Assembly: GCA_910584585.1 (NCBI GenBank)
Contig: CAJUBP010000010.1
Location: forward strand, 1 to 64,000
Direction: 5' to 3'
DNA: 64,000 bases
Origin: an uncultured Lachnospiraceae bacterium
GTDB lineage: Bacteria > Bacillota > Clostridia > Lachnospirales > Lachnospiraceae
Positions 45,953-56,508 of the stretch are shown here, piece after piece. Made by a program: the position numbers and the translations under genes. The notes beneath the pieces are model-generated. The model was not told the DNA's origin. It saw nothing but the letters and a program-made list of their open reading frames with translations, and ran no database searches. Positions within the stretch are counted from its first letter, which is position 1. Each line of letters begins with the position of its first letter.

Positions 45953-48900
45953 ATGTCATTTGCACATCTTCACGTTCATACGGAATACAGTCTTTTAGAC
46001 GGTTCCAATAAGATCAATGAATACGTAGCCCGGGTGAAAGAACTGGGCATGACTGCAGCGGCTATTACTGATCACGGCGTCATGTACGGGGTGATTGATT
46101 TCTACCGGGCGGCCCGGGAGGCGGGCATTAACCCGATTCTGGGCTGCGAGGTCTATGTGGCTCCGGGCTCCAGGTTTGACCGGGAGAAAGTGGAAGGAGA
46201 AGACCGGTATTTTCATCTGGTGCTGCTGGCGGAAAATAACCAGGGTTACGCCAATCTGATGAAAATTGTATCAAGAGGTTTTACAGAAGGGTACTATTAC
46301 CGGCCCAGGGTGGACCGGGAAGTGCTTGAGACTTACCGCGAGGGATTGATTGTCTTAAGCGCGTGTCTGGCCGGGGAAGTGCAGAAGCTTCTTTCCAGGG
46401 GATTCTACGAGGAAGCGAAAGAGGCGGCCCTGTGGCACGAGAAAACTTTCGGACAGGGCAATTATTTTCTGGAGCTGCAGGATCACGGCCTGCCGGAGCA
46501 GCAGAATGTGAATCAGCAGTTACTGCGGCTGAGCCGAGATACCGGCATCGCCTTAGTGGCCACCAATGATATCCATTACACCTACGAAACGGACGTGGAC
46601 TCCCACGATATTCTGCTGTGCCTGCAGACTGGGAAGAAGCTTTCGGACGAGAACCGGATGCGCTATGAGGGCGGCCAGTATTTCGTCAAGTCTGAAGCAC
46701 AGATGCGGGAGCTGTTTCCCTATGCCTTAGAAGCTCTGGAGAATACCCAGAAAATTGCGGATCGCTGCCAGGTGGAAATTGAATTCGGCGTCACCAAGCT
46801 GCCGAAATTCGATGTGCCGAAAGGCTATACCTCCTGGGAATATCTGCAGAAGCTCTGCCAAGAAGGGTTAGCCCGCAGATATCCGGCGTCCTCCGGAATG
46901 AACGAAAGAGCCTCTTCCGAAAAGAAGCAGATATCTGTCCCGAAAGAGGAAATGGCGTCCTCCGGAATGTGCGAAAGCGCGTCTTCCGAAGAGAAGCAGA
47001 TATCTGTCCCGAAAGAGGAAATGGCGTCCTCCGGAATGTGCGAAAGCGCGTCTTCCGAAGAGAAGCAGATATCTGTCCCGAAAGGGGAAATGGCGCCGTC
47101 CGGAATGGACGAAAGCGCGCATCCAAAAGAGAAGCAGGTTTTCATTCTGGGAAAGGGAGAAGTTCCCCTGGCGGATTTGGAAAGGCAGCTTCAATATGAA
47201 TTGGACATTATTCAGCAGATGGGATATGTGGACTACTTCCTGATCGTGTGGGACTTTATCCGTTTCGCCCGGGAAAACGGCATCGCGGTAGGGCCGGGGC
47301 GGGGCAGCGCGGCCGGCTCTCTGGTGGCCTATACCCTGGAAATCACCAATATTGATCCGATTCGCTACAGCCTGATTTTTGAACGCTTTCTGAATCCGGA
47401 GCGGGTCACCATGCCGGATATTGATATTGATTTCTGCGTGGAACGCAGACAGGAAGTCATTGATTATGTCAGTGAGAAATACGGCAGGGACCGGGTGGTG
47501 CAGATTGTCACCTTCGGTACCATGGCGGCCAGAGGCGTGATTCGGGATGTGGGCCGAGTGATGGATATGCCCTATGCTTTTGTGGACAGCATTGCCAAGC
47601 AGATTCCCACGGAACTGGGAATTACCATAGACAAAGCCATGGAAATGAACCGGGAGCTGCGGGAAATTTATGAAAATGATGAGAGCGTCACCAGATTGAT
47701 TGACATGTCAAGGCGCCTGGAGGGTCTGCCCAGACATACCTCCATGCACGCGGCCGGGGTGGTGATCAGTTCCAAGGCGGTAGATGAATTTGTTCCCCTT
47801 TCCAGAGGAAGCGACGGCGCCATAACCACTCAGTTTACCATGACCACCTTAGAAGAACTGGGGCTTTTGAAAATGGACTTTCTGGGGCTGCGGAACCTGA
47901 CGGTGCTTCAGAATGCCGTCAATCTGATAGAAGAAGATCAGGGCATCCGGCTTGATATTGATAAGATTGATTTTGACGACAAGGCCGTATTGGATTCCAT
48001 CGGAACCGGAAAGACCGAAGGGGTATTCCAGTTAGAAAGCGGCGGCATGAAGAACTTTATGAAGGAATTAAAGCCTCAGAGCCTGGAGGATATTATTGCT
48101 GGAATTTCCCTGTACCGGCCGGGGCCCATGGATTTTATTCCGGCCTATATCCGGGGGAAAAACAATCCGGATTCCGTCACTTATGACTGCCCTCAGTTAG
48201 AGCCGATTTTAGCGCCTACTTACGGCTGTATTGTCTACCAGGAGCAGGTGATGCAGATTGTGCGGGAACTGGCAGGCTATACCTTGGGGCGCAGCGATTT
48301 GGTGCGCCGTGCCATGTCCAAGAAAAAAGGCTCTGTGATGGAAAAGGAGCGGAAGAATTTTGTATACGGCAATCCTGAGGAAGGAGTTCCGGGCTGTATC
48401 AGCAATGGGATCGATGAGAAGATTGCCAACAAGATTTATGACGATATGATTGATTTCGCCAAATACGCTTTCAACAAGTCCCATGCGGCGGCTTACGCGG
48501 TGGTGGCTTATCAGACCGCTTACCTGAAATATTATTATCCCTTAGAATACATGGCGGCTTTGATGACCTCTGTCATGGGGCATATCGGCAAGATATCAGA
48601 GTATATTTTTACCTGCCGGCAGATGGGAATCAAAGTGCTTCCCCCCAGTGCCAATGACGGGGAGAGCAATTTTTCCGTGTCGGAGGGGGGAATCCGCTAC
48701 GGGCTGTCCGCCATTAAGAGCGTGAATCACGCCTTCATTCAGAATCTATGCGAGGAACGGAGAGAGAGAGGGAAATTTACCAGTTTAAAGGATTTTCTCA
48801 CCCGGATGACGGATAAGGAGATCAACAAGCGGGTGGTGGAAAATCTGATCAAAGCCGGCGCCCTGGATGATTTGGGGCCTACCAGAAAGCAGAGCATGAT

Positions 48901-49711
48901 GGTGTATGTGGGCATTATGGATGAAATTGCCCAGAATAAAAAGAATACCATGGCAGGCCAGATGACGCTGTTTGATCTGGCGGACGAGGAGGCGAAAGCA
49001 GATTTTGAGGTGCAGCTTCCGGACGTGGGGGAATACTCCAGAGAGGTATATCTGGGATTTGAAAAGGAAGTGCTGGGGATTTACATCAGTGGCCATCCCC
49101 TGGAAGAATACGCGGATAAAATGAAGAAAAACATAACCAGGGTGACCACGGATTTCCTTTTGGAAGAGGGCACGGATCAGTGCAGAGTCCGGGACGGGGA
49201 AATCGCCGTGGTGGGCGGAATGATTGTGGACAAGACTGTCAAGTACACCAGAAATAATCAGACCATGGCTTTTATCACCTTAGAAGATCTGGTGGGAAAT
49301 CTGGAAGTTATTATTTTCCCCAAAACCTATGAAAAATGCAGCGCCATTCTGAACGTGGATGAAAAAGTTTTTATCAAAGGCCGGGCAGTCACAGAAGAGG
49401 AAAAAAACGGCAAGCTGATCTGCGAAAGAATCTATTCTTTTGACGATACGCCCAAAGAACTGTGGCTGCAGTTTGCCACAAAGGAAGAGTATGGGCGGCA
49501 GGAAGAGCAGGTGCTGGAGCTGCTGCGGGGCGGATTTGGAAAAAACAGGGTGATTATCTACATTTCCGGCGAAAAAATAATGAAGCGCCTGCCTGTAAAC
49601 TGCAGTGTTGACGTTACGTCTGAGAAAATTAACACATTGACTAACATTTTAGGAGAAAAAAATGTAAAAGTTGTAGAAAAGAGCATTGAAAATCTTTCCA
49701 AAAGAGATTAG
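45953..49711 (+). CDS. dnaE: DNA polymerase III alpha subunit, DnaE type
   Basis: 1252 residues. PHP domain (HLHVHTEYSLLDG at 5-17, DHGVMYG), palm with GPGRGSAAGSLVAY (about 446) and the catalytic PDIDIDF (about residue 487), thumb/fingers, helix-hairpin-helix, and an OB fold near the C-terminus (MAFITLEDLVGNLEVIIFP). No exonuclease insert, so this is DnaE rather than PolC. A 23-residue unit (ASSGMCESASSEEKQISVPKEEM) repeated about four times interrupts the linker between PHP and palm after GLARRYP, at residues 312-400. The rest of the enzyme looks intact. Confidence 0.96.
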   Translation: MSFAHLHVHTEYSLLDGSNKINEYVARVKELGMTAAAITDHGVMYGVIDFYRAAREAGINPILGCEVYVAPGSRFDREKVEGEDRYFHLVLLAENNQGYANLMKIVSRGFTEGYYYRPRVDREVLETYREGLIVLSACLAGEVQKLLSRGFYEEAKEAALWHEKTFGQGNYFLELQDHGLPEQQNVNQQLLRLSRDTGIALVATNDIHYTYETDVDSHDILLCLQTGKKLSDENRMRYEGGQYFVKSEAQMRELFPYALEALENTQKIADRCQVEIEFGVTKLPKFDVPKGYTSWEYLQKLCQEGLARRYPASSGMNERASSEKKQISVPKEEMASSGMCESASSEEKQISVPKEEMASSGMCESASSEEKQISVPKGEMAPSGMDESAHPKEKQVFILGKGEVPLADLERQLQYELDIIQQMGYVDYFLIVWDFIRFARENGIAVGPGRGSAAGSLVAYTLEITNIDPIRYSLIFERFLNPERVTMPDIDIDFCVERRQEVIDYVSEKYGRDRVVQIVTFGTMAARGVIRDVGRVMDMPYAFVDSIAKQIPTELGITIDKAMEMNRELREIYENDESVTRLIDMSRRLEGLPRHTSMHAAGVVISSKAVDEFVPLSRGSDGAITTQFTMTTLEELGLLKMDFLGLRNLTVLQNAVNLIEEDQGIRLDIDKIDFDDKAVLDSIGTGKTEGVFQLESGGMKNFMKELKPQSLEDIIAGISLYRPGPMDFIPAYIRGKNNPDSVTYDCPQLEPILAPTYGCIVYQEQVMQIVRELAGYTLGRSDLVRRAMSKKKGSVMEKERKNFVYGNPEEGVPGCISNGIDEKIANKIYDDMIDFAKYAFNKSHAAAYAVVAYQTAYLKYYYPLEYMAALMTSVMGHIGKISEYIFTCRQMGIKVLPPSANDGESNFSVSEGGIRYGLSAIKSVNHAFIQNLCEERRERGKFTSLKDFLTRMTDKEINKRVVENLIKAGALDDLGPTRKQSMMVYVGIMDEIAQNKKNTMAGQMTLFDLADEEAKADFEVQLPDVGEYSREVYLGFEKEVLGIYISGHPLEEYADKMKKNITRVTTDFLLEEGTDQCRVRDGEIAVVGGMIVDKTVKYTRNNQTMAFITLEDLVGNLEVIIFPKTYEKCSAILNVDEKVFIKGRAVTEEEKNGKLICERIYSFDDTPKELWLQFATKEEYGRQEEQVLELLRGGFGKNRVIIYISGEKIMKRLPVNCSVDVTSEKINTLTNILGEKNVKVVEKSIENLSKRD
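46886..47150 (+). repeat. 69-bp tandem repeat inside dnaE, about 3.8 copies
   Basis: Units begin at 46886, 46955, 47024 and 47093, exactly 69 bp (23 codons) apart. The middle two are nearly identical. All keep the dnaE frame. Confidence 0.9.
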
Positions 49712-49754
49712 AATGTAAGAGACAATTCAGGACAGGAAAACAGGAGGGACGGTT

Positions 49755-50729
49755 ATGGCAAAAGAAGTTCAGACAATCGGTGTGCTTACCAGCGGCGGAG
49801 ACGCGCCGGGCATGAACGCCGCAATCCGCGCGGTAGTTCGTCAGGGTCTTGCGCGGGGCAAGAAAGTAAAGGGTATTAAGAGAGGATACGCCGGACTGCT
49901 TCAGGAAGAGATCGTTGATATGGAAGCAAAAGGCGTTTCAGATACGATTCAAAGGGGCGGCACGATTCTGCAGACTGCGCGGTGCAGCGAGTTCCGTACG
50001 CCGGAAGGACAGGCGCTGGGTGCGGAAGTCTGCAGAAAGCACGGCATTGACGGCGTAATTGTAATCGGCGGAGACGGTTCCTTTAAGGGAGCTCAGAAGC
50101 TGGCGGCTCTGGGGATCAACACCGTTGCGATTCCTGGAACCATTGATTTGGATATTGCGTGCACCGAGTATACCATTGGGTTTGATACGGCAGTGAATAC
50201 AGCAATGGACGCCATTGACAAGGTAAGGGATACCTCCACTTCCCATGAGCGGTGCTCTATTATTGAGGTTATGGGACGGGGAGCAGGCTATATCGCGCTG
50301 TGGTGCGGAATTGCCAACGGCGCAGAGGATATCCTGCTGCCGGAGAAGTATGACTATGATGAGCAGAAACTGGTCAATAACATCATTGCCAACCGCAAGA
50401 AGGGAAAGAAGCATCACATTATTATCAATGCAGAGGGAATCGGACATTCCGCAAGTATGGCCAAGCGTATTGAGGCGGCCACCGGACTTGAGACAAGGGC
50501 TACGATTTTAGGCCACATGCAGAGAGGCGGAAGCCCTACCTGTAAGGACCGTGTCTATGCTTCCACCATGGGCGCCTATGCTGTGGATTTGCTGTGCGAA
50601 GGCAAGTCTAACCGCGTGGTGGGATACCGCCACGGAGATTTTGTGGATTTTGACATCGACGAAGCTCTGGCGATGGAGAAGCAGCTTCCGGAGTATCAGT
50701 TCCAGGTCTGCAGGAATTTAAGCGTATAA
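49755..50729 (+). CDS. pfkA: 6-phosphofructokinase, ATP-type
   Basis: 324 residues. GVLTSGGDAPGMNAAIRAVVR at the start, GGDGSFKGAQKL for ATP binding, PGTIDLDIACTEYTIGFDTA with the catalytic Asp region and MGRGAGYIALWC. The Asp in the usual TIDND motif appears as DLDIA (IDLD), and GGDGS supports ATP use over pyrophosphate. It catalyses fructose-6-phosphate to fructose-1,6-bisphosphate in glycolysis. It follows dnaE by 44 nt, a common order in Lachnospiraceae, with AGGAGG before the ATG. Confidence 0.95.
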   Translation: MAKEVQTIGVLTSGGDAPGMNAAIRAVVRQGLARGKKVKGIKRGYAGLLQEEIVDMEAKGVSDTIQRGGTILQTARCSEFRTPEGQALGAEVCRKHGIDGVIVIGGDGSFKGAQKLAALGINTVAIPGTIDLDIACTEYTIGFDTAVNTAMDAIDKVRDTSTSHERCSIIEVMGRGAGYIALWCGIANGAEDILLPEKYDYDEQKLVNNIIANRKKGKKHHIIINAEGIGHSASMAKRIEAATGLETRATILGHMQRGGSPTCKDRVYASTMGAYAVDLLCEGKSNRVVGYRHGDFVDFDIDEALAMEKQLPEYQFQVCRNLSV

Positions 50730-50810
50730 TTTCCGGCGTTTGACGCGGATGGCAGAATTGCGGTTTTTCCGGCGCGGATGTTTTCGTACCGGTTTTGGAA
50801 GGAAAAGAAT

Positions 50811-51635
50811 ATGATAACAAGTTCTGCGAATCAGCAGATAAAACGAATTTTACAGTTGAATAAAAAGGCAAGAACCCGCTATGAGCAGCGGGTTTTTGTG
50901 GCTGAAGGAATGAAAATGTGCATGGAGGCTCCGAAAGAACGGATAGAGGCCGTGTATGTTTCCGAATCTTTTGCCCGGGAGGAAAGCAGGCTTTCGGGCA
51001 TCCGGGGATATTCCTATGAGGTTCTCTCAGACAGCCTGTTTCGCGCCGTCAGCGATACCAAAACGCCCCAGGGGATTCTCTGCCTGGTGAGAATGCCGGA
51101 ATACAGCCTGGAGGATTTGCTTGGCCCTGCCGCGGATGGAGAACCTTTTCAAATGCAGAGGGAAAACAGGAGAAATCCCCACCTGTTAATTCTGGAGGGC
51201 ATTCAGGATCCCGGCAATCTGGGAACCATGATACGGACCGGGGAAGGAGCCGGGGCAACGGGCGTTATTATGGATAAGAATACAGTGGATATTTTCCATC
51301 CCAAGACCATCCGCGCCACCATGGGCTCTCTGTACCGGATGCCTTTTTATATCGCTTCTGATCTGCCGGAGACGATTCTGTGGTTAAAAGGGCAGGGCAT
51401 TTCCATGTACGCGGCTCATTTGAAGGGAGAGCTTGCTTACTGCCAGCCAGACTACAGACAGCCTGCGGGATTTCTGATTGGAAATGAGGGAAATGGTTTA
51501 AGTCCGAAGATCGCGAATCTGGCGGATACCCGGATTCGGATTCCCATGGAGGGACAGGTGGAATCTTTAAACGCGGCAGTGGCGGCGGCTTTGTTGATGT
51601 ATGAAGCCAGGCGGCAGAGAGAATTAAATGATTGA
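50811..51635 (+). CDS. TrmH-family (SpoU) RNA methyltransferase
   Basis: 274 residues. N-terminal substrate-binding domain (SSANQQIKRILQLNKKARTRYEQRVFVAEG). The SPOUT trefoil-knot motifs are LILEGIQDPGNLGTMIRTGEGAGATGVI, GFLIGNEGNGLSPKI and RIPMEGQVESLNAAVAAALLMYE. It transfers a methyl from S-adenosylmethionine to a ribose 2'-OH in rRNA or tRNA; the target is not evident. Start at ATG 50811 with GGAAGGAAAAG. Confidence 0.92.
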   Translation: MITSSANQQIKRILQLNKKARTRYEQRVFVAEGMKMCMEAPKERIEAVYVSESFAREESRLSGIRGYSYEVLSDSLFRAVSDTKTPQGILCLVRMPEYSLEDLLGPAADGEPFQMQRENRRNPHLLILEGIQDPGNLGTMIRTGEGAGATGVIMDKNTVDIFHPKTIRATMGSLYRMPFYIASDLPETILWLKGQGISMYAAHLKGELAYCQPDYRQPAGFLIGNEGNGLSPKIANLADTRIRIPMEGQVESLNAAVAAALLMYEARRQRELND

Positions 51636-51653
51636 AAGTTTAAGAACAGTCAG

Positions 51654-51760
51654 GAAAGAGGCTGTCGGGAAATGGCAAATTTCTACAATATATAGATATG
51701 AATTGTGGAGCTTCAAACTATATATTGTGGAAAGAATTCATTTTCCGGCAGCCCCCTTTC
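51654..51760. repeat. Palindromic intergenic repeat, family 1, copy C
   Basis: Longest copy. Outer ends GAAAGAGGCTGTCGGGAAAT and CCGGCAGCCCCCTTTC, inner ends ACAATATATAG and CTATATATTGT. It fills the space between the converging TrmH gene and the minus-strand gene at 51761, where it could end transcription both ways. Confidence 0.8.
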
Positions 51761-52021
51761 TTATTCTTCTATCACATGGATTTCCAGAAAGTCGAAGTCA
51801 ATGGTTTCCACAAAGTTATCCTGATAGAATCTGGCCTTCCCGTGGCGCTTGAATTCTGCAATCGTAGCGTCTAACCAGATTGGCTTGCTCAGATCGAATT
51901 CATAGCAGACTTGATCCAGCGCGCCGAAAATTTTGTGGGTCCGTGTGTCGTTGCTGTCGTCGGCAATCACAGTGTCTTTGATCAGATGATTGTTTTTCCA
52001 TATTTTAAACCAGATACGCAT
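51761..52021 (-). CDS. Small conserved-looking hypothetical protein
   Basis: 86 residues, acidic, no TM segment. WFKIWKNNHLIKDTVIADDSNDTRTHKIFGALDQVCYEFDLSKPIWLDATIAEFKRHGKARF reads as a compact alpha/beta protein. GGATC stands near the start. I do not know a function. Upstream (plus-strand right side) is an AT-rich hairpin at 52044-52095. Confidence 0.65.
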   Translation of the reverse strand: MRIWFKIWKNNHLIKDTVIADDSNDTRTHKIFGALDQVCYEFDLSKPIWLDATIAEFKRHGKARFYQDNFVETIDFDFLEIHVIEE

Positions 52022-52508
52022 GGCAGATCCTTTCTAAAGAACGGTTCAGAAATAACTTTTAAATTCTGCGCGCTATTTAAAAGTTATTTCTGAACAGTTT
52101 CTAATTTTCTATCGCATACAGTAGAGTATATCTCAGGAAGAGAGGATTTTCAACTGTTTTTTGCAAATGGAAAAGACCAGAGGTTTCGCCGAAGCAAAAC
52201 CCTGGTCCAAAAGAGAGTGGGCAAAAATTAAGTTACATCCGTGATGGGAATCAACCATCACACTTGACTGTGTCTGTATTATAGCTTCTAATGGAGACAG
52301 TTGCAAGGGCAAAAAATGAGAAGTGTCAAAAAACGGGCGCGGTTTTTGACATTCGCGTTAAGATGTATGAGAAAAATCCCGGAAAACAATGCAATATTCC
52401 AAATAACAGGCAGAAAGGAAAAGGAAAAAGGTACTAGGCAATTCAACCAAATTGAAATAGTGAAATTTGAACGATTTGGACATAATTTTATTTTTTTGGA
52501 AAGACAGC
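52022..52508. other. Gene-poor stretch with three hairpins
   Basis: No gene seen. A perfect 21-bp inverted repeat around a 10-nt loop lies at 52044-52064/52075-52095 (GTTCAGAAATAAC... arms). A hairpin at 52175-52207 (GACCAGAGGTTTCGC with GCAAAACCCTGGTC) is followed on the minus strand by TTTTCC, like a minus-strand terminator. A third (TGTCAAAAA...TTTTTGACA) is at about 52324-52350. Confidence 0.5.
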
Positions 52509-52537
52509 TTGAATTTTTCCGTTGAAAGTGCTAGTAT
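52509..52537 (+). promoter_or_regulatory. Candidate promoter of glpP
   Basis: TTGAAT (52509-52514) and TAGTAT (52532-52537) are 17 bp apart, upstream of the leader terminator at 52579. Confidence 0.45.
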
Positions 52538-52578
52538 AAAAACATGAGACAGAAGTCAACAAGGTGCCTGGAGAACGG

Positions 52579-52630
52579 AGAGTAAGGTTAGCACAGCAGA
52601 AATGTTGTTTATTAGCTTTACTCTTTTTTC
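52579..52630 (+). terminator. Leader terminator upstream of glpP, likely antitermination target
   Basis: AGAGTAAGGTTAG pairs with TTAGCTTTACTCT (three G-U pairs), followed by TTTTTTC. It stands 120 nt after the promoter candidate and before the glpP ribosome site. In Bacillus, GlpP with glycerol-3-phosphate prevents termination at such leaders in glp transcripts. Confidence 0.65.
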
Positions 52631-52701
52631 TTGTCTCAGAGGAGGTGAGAGAGCGAAGAAGAGAAGAAACGTGAACTGAGCAGAACTGGTATGGGAGGCT
52701 T

Positions 52702-53268
52702 ATGGAACAGAAATTTTATGATGCAATGGCGGATTGCCCGGTGATTGCAGCAGTTAAAAATTTTGAGGGAGTTGAACGGTGTTTGGAATCTGATGTAAAA
52801 ATCATATTTGTATTATTCGGGAACCTGTGCAATATCAGTGGGATTGTGGAACGGGTGAAAGAAGCCGGCAAGATGGCTCTGGTACATATTGATTTGATCG
52901 AAGGCTTGAGCGCTCATGAGATTGCGGTAGACTATATCAGAAAAAACACGAAAGCAGATGGAATTATTTCAACAAGGATGAATATGATTAATCGGGCGAA
53001 AGAGTTGTCCTTTTATACAGTTTTTCGGATATTTGTCCTGGATTCCAGAGCTTATCAGAGTATAGAGAAACAGAAGAAGCAGATTCGGGCGGATTTTATC
53101 GAGATTCTGCCGGGAGTAATGCCGAAGATTATACGAAAGATCAATAAGCTTAGTTCTCAGCCTGTAATTGCCGGGGGCCTGATTACAGATAAGGAAGATG
53201 TCATTGACGCATTGAATGCCGGAGCAATTTCAGTCTCAACCACCAACCAGGACATATGGTTTATGTAA
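52702..53268 (+). CDS. glpP: Glycerol-3-phosphate-responsive antiterminator
   Basis: 188 residues of the GlpP family, a TIM-barrel-like protein that binds glycerol-3-phosphate and an mRNA leader. Recognised features: CPVIAAVKN near the start, VIFVLFGNLCNI-like IIFVLFGNLCNISGIVERVK, LVHIDLIEGLSAHEIAVDYI, ADGIISTR, VLDSRAY, DFIEILPGVMPKII and VIAGGLITDKEDVIDALNAGA ISVSTT. GGGAGG precedes the ATG. The gene has its own leader terminator, suggesting autoregulation. It heads the glycerol gene block. Confidence 0.93.
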   Translation: MEQKFYDAMADCPVIAAVKNFEGVERCLESDVKIIFVLFGNLCNISGIVERVKEAGKMALVHIDLIEGLSAHEIAVDYIRKNTKADGIISTRMNMINRAKELSFYTVFRIFVLDSRAYQSIEKQKKQIRADFIEILPGVMPKIIRKINKLSSQPVIAGGLITDKEDVIDALNAGAISVSTTNQDIWFM

Positions 53269-53343
53269 GCAGGGCAAAAAGGAGGAAGCGCCGACGGCAC
53301 CCCCCCTATATGCCCAGAGAGCAGGGCAAAAGGAGGAAGAGAG

Positions 53344-53898
53344 ATGGGTAATACTAAGAGAAAGATTGCGGACGGGTTACAGGAAATGCTTCATGAAAAG
53401 CCTTTGCGTAAAATCACCGTGCAGGATATCATGGACTGCAAAAATATGAAACGTCAGAGTTTCTATTATCATTTCCAGGATATTTACGGCGTGATTGAAT
53501 GGCTTTATAATGAAGATTTTGTAAAACAGGTCGCATATGATGAGAATGAGACGTTTGAGGAATGGATCAGCAAGGTGATAAGAATCATCAAAGAGAACCG
53601 CTTCTTCTATCGGAAAGTCCTGGAAAATATCAGGAGAGAACGGCTGATGGAAGAACTGATTCCTGTGGTGGACGAACAGCTCAGAAGCCGTTTCTGGTCG
53701 GAGAAGCAGGGGAACTATCTGGCGGAAAGCTTTATTGTGAAATCGGTCTGCCACTTCATGCTTGACTGTGTGGCGATGAAGAAAGGGCCTCAGGAGGAAG
53801 AGGTGCTGGCGGCAGTGGAAAATATCAGAGCGATGCTGCAGCATCCTGCGGGAAGCATATTGGTGCTTCCTACAACAAAATCCACAATGACGGCTTAG
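53344..53898 (+). CDS. TetR/AcrR-family regulator (DhaS-like)
   Basis: 184 residues. Helix-turn-helix region KIADGLQEMLHEKPLRKITVQDIMDCKNMKRQSFYYHFQDIYGVIEWLY. The C-terminal domain is of the TetR_C_8 type seen in DhaS, an activator of dihydroxyacetone kinase genes. A 20-nt ribosome-site sequence (GCAGGGCAAAAGGAGGAAG) occurs twice, at about 53270 and 53317. Position between glpP and glpK suggests control of glycerol or dihydroxyacetone use. No dha genes are in the window. Confidence 0.82.
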   Translation: MGNTKRKIADGLQEMLHEKPLRKITVQDIMDCKNMKRQSFYYHFQDIYGVIEWLYNEDFVKQVAYDENETFEEWISKVIRIIKENRFFYRKVLENIRRERLMEELIPVVDEQLRSRFWSEKQGNYLAESFIVKSVCHFMLDCVAMKKGPQEEEVLAAVENIRAMLQHPAGSILVLPTTKSTMTA

Positions 53899-53964
53899 GT
53901 TTTCGGCAGATAGGCTGTAAAAATGGGGAAGAGATAGCGAAAAACGAATAAATTGTACAAATAA

Positions 53965-55539
<1,575 letters not shown>

Positions 55540-55578
55540 AAGACAAAAGTAGATTGAAGGCAGAAAGGGGAACTCGAA

Positions 55579-56283
55579 ATGTTACCATATATAGCAGAAT
55601 TTGTAGGAACTATGATGTTGATTATCTTAGGTGATGGCGTAGTTGCAAACGTAACGCTGAACAAATCGGGAATGAAGGGCGCAGGCTCTATCCAGATTAC
55701 CATTGCCTGGGGTCTTGCGGTTATGCTGCCGGCATTTATTTTCGGCGCTGCATCTGGAGCGCATTTTAACCCGGCGTTGACACTTGCTTTGGCGGCAGAC
55801 GGAAGTCTGGCGTGGAGTTTAGTGCCTGGATATATCATTGCGCAGTTTGCAGGCGCATTTGTAGGAGCGGTTATTGTTTGGATTGCATTTAAAGATCAGT
55901 TTGACGCAACGGATGATCCTGGTACAAAATTGGGAGTATTCTCCTGCGGACCTTCTGTTCCGAATATGCCTCTTAACATTTTTGCAGAAGTTGTTGCAAC
56001 TTTCGTTTTGGTATTTGCAATCAAAGGTATTCCGGCAGAAGCTCCTGCTGGCGTAAATAACCTGTTAGTATTCGGAATTATCGTTTCCTGCGGTATGTCC
56101 TTAGGCGGATTAACCGGATATGCAATGAACCCGGCCCGTGACCTTGGTCCTCGTCTGGCACATGCAGTTCTTCCAATCAGCGGGAAAGGAAGCTCTAACT
56201 GGGGATATGGAATCGTTACATTGGTTGGACCAATCATCGGCGCTTTGATCGCAGTTGGTTTATACGCAGTAATTCCATGGTAA
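55579..56283 (+). CDS. glpF: Glycerol uptake facilitator (aquaglyceroporin)
   Basis: 234 residues, six TM helices with two half-helices. NPA motifs in GAHFNPALTLAL and YAMNPARDLGPR, with the aquaglyceroporin Asp and Arg after the second motif. AAAGGGGAAC precedes the ATG. It admits glycerol for GlpK. The terminator at 56330 follows. Confidence 0.96.
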   Translation: MLPYIAEFVGTMMLIILGDGVVANVTLNKSGMKGAGSIQITIAWGLAVMLPAFIFGAASGAHFNPALTLALAADGSLAWSLVPGYIIAQFAGAFVGAVIVWIAFKDQFDATDDPGTKLGVFSCGPSVPNMPLNIFAEVVATFVLVFAIKGIPAEAPAGVNNLLVFGIIVSCGMSLGGLTGYAMNPARDLGPRLAHAVLPISGKGSSNWGYGIVTLVGPIIGALIAVGLYAVIPW

Positions 56284-56329
56284 TAAATTCAGTGTTATAA
56301 TAAATATGACATTGCGGAGATAGCAGAGA

Positions 56330-56378
56330 GGCAATGATTACATTCCCCGAAAATGGGGAGTGTGATTGTTGCCTTTTG
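56330..56378 (+). terminator. Strong terminator between glpF and the GlpA-like gene
   Basis: GGCAATGATTACATTCCCC pairs with GGGGAGTGTGATTGTTGCC around GAAAAT, then TTTTGT. The downstream gene lies 130 nt further and needs its own start, readthrough or antitermination. GlpP action here is possible but not shown. Confidence 0.85.
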
Positions 56379-56508
56379 TATAACAGGAAAGTATCAGGAT
56401 ACATTCAGCCAGAATGCATCCACAGAAAAACAGCAAATAGCTGTCAAAGCCTCTGGGCGCTGGCAGTAAAAATAAATAAGAAAGAGCAGAAAAGGAAAGG
56501 TGAACAAT

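Noticed and set aside
46791..47194. Minus-strand frames with RFRTFRRTPFPLSG-type repeats
   Set aside because: These are the reverse reading of the dnaE tandem repeat.
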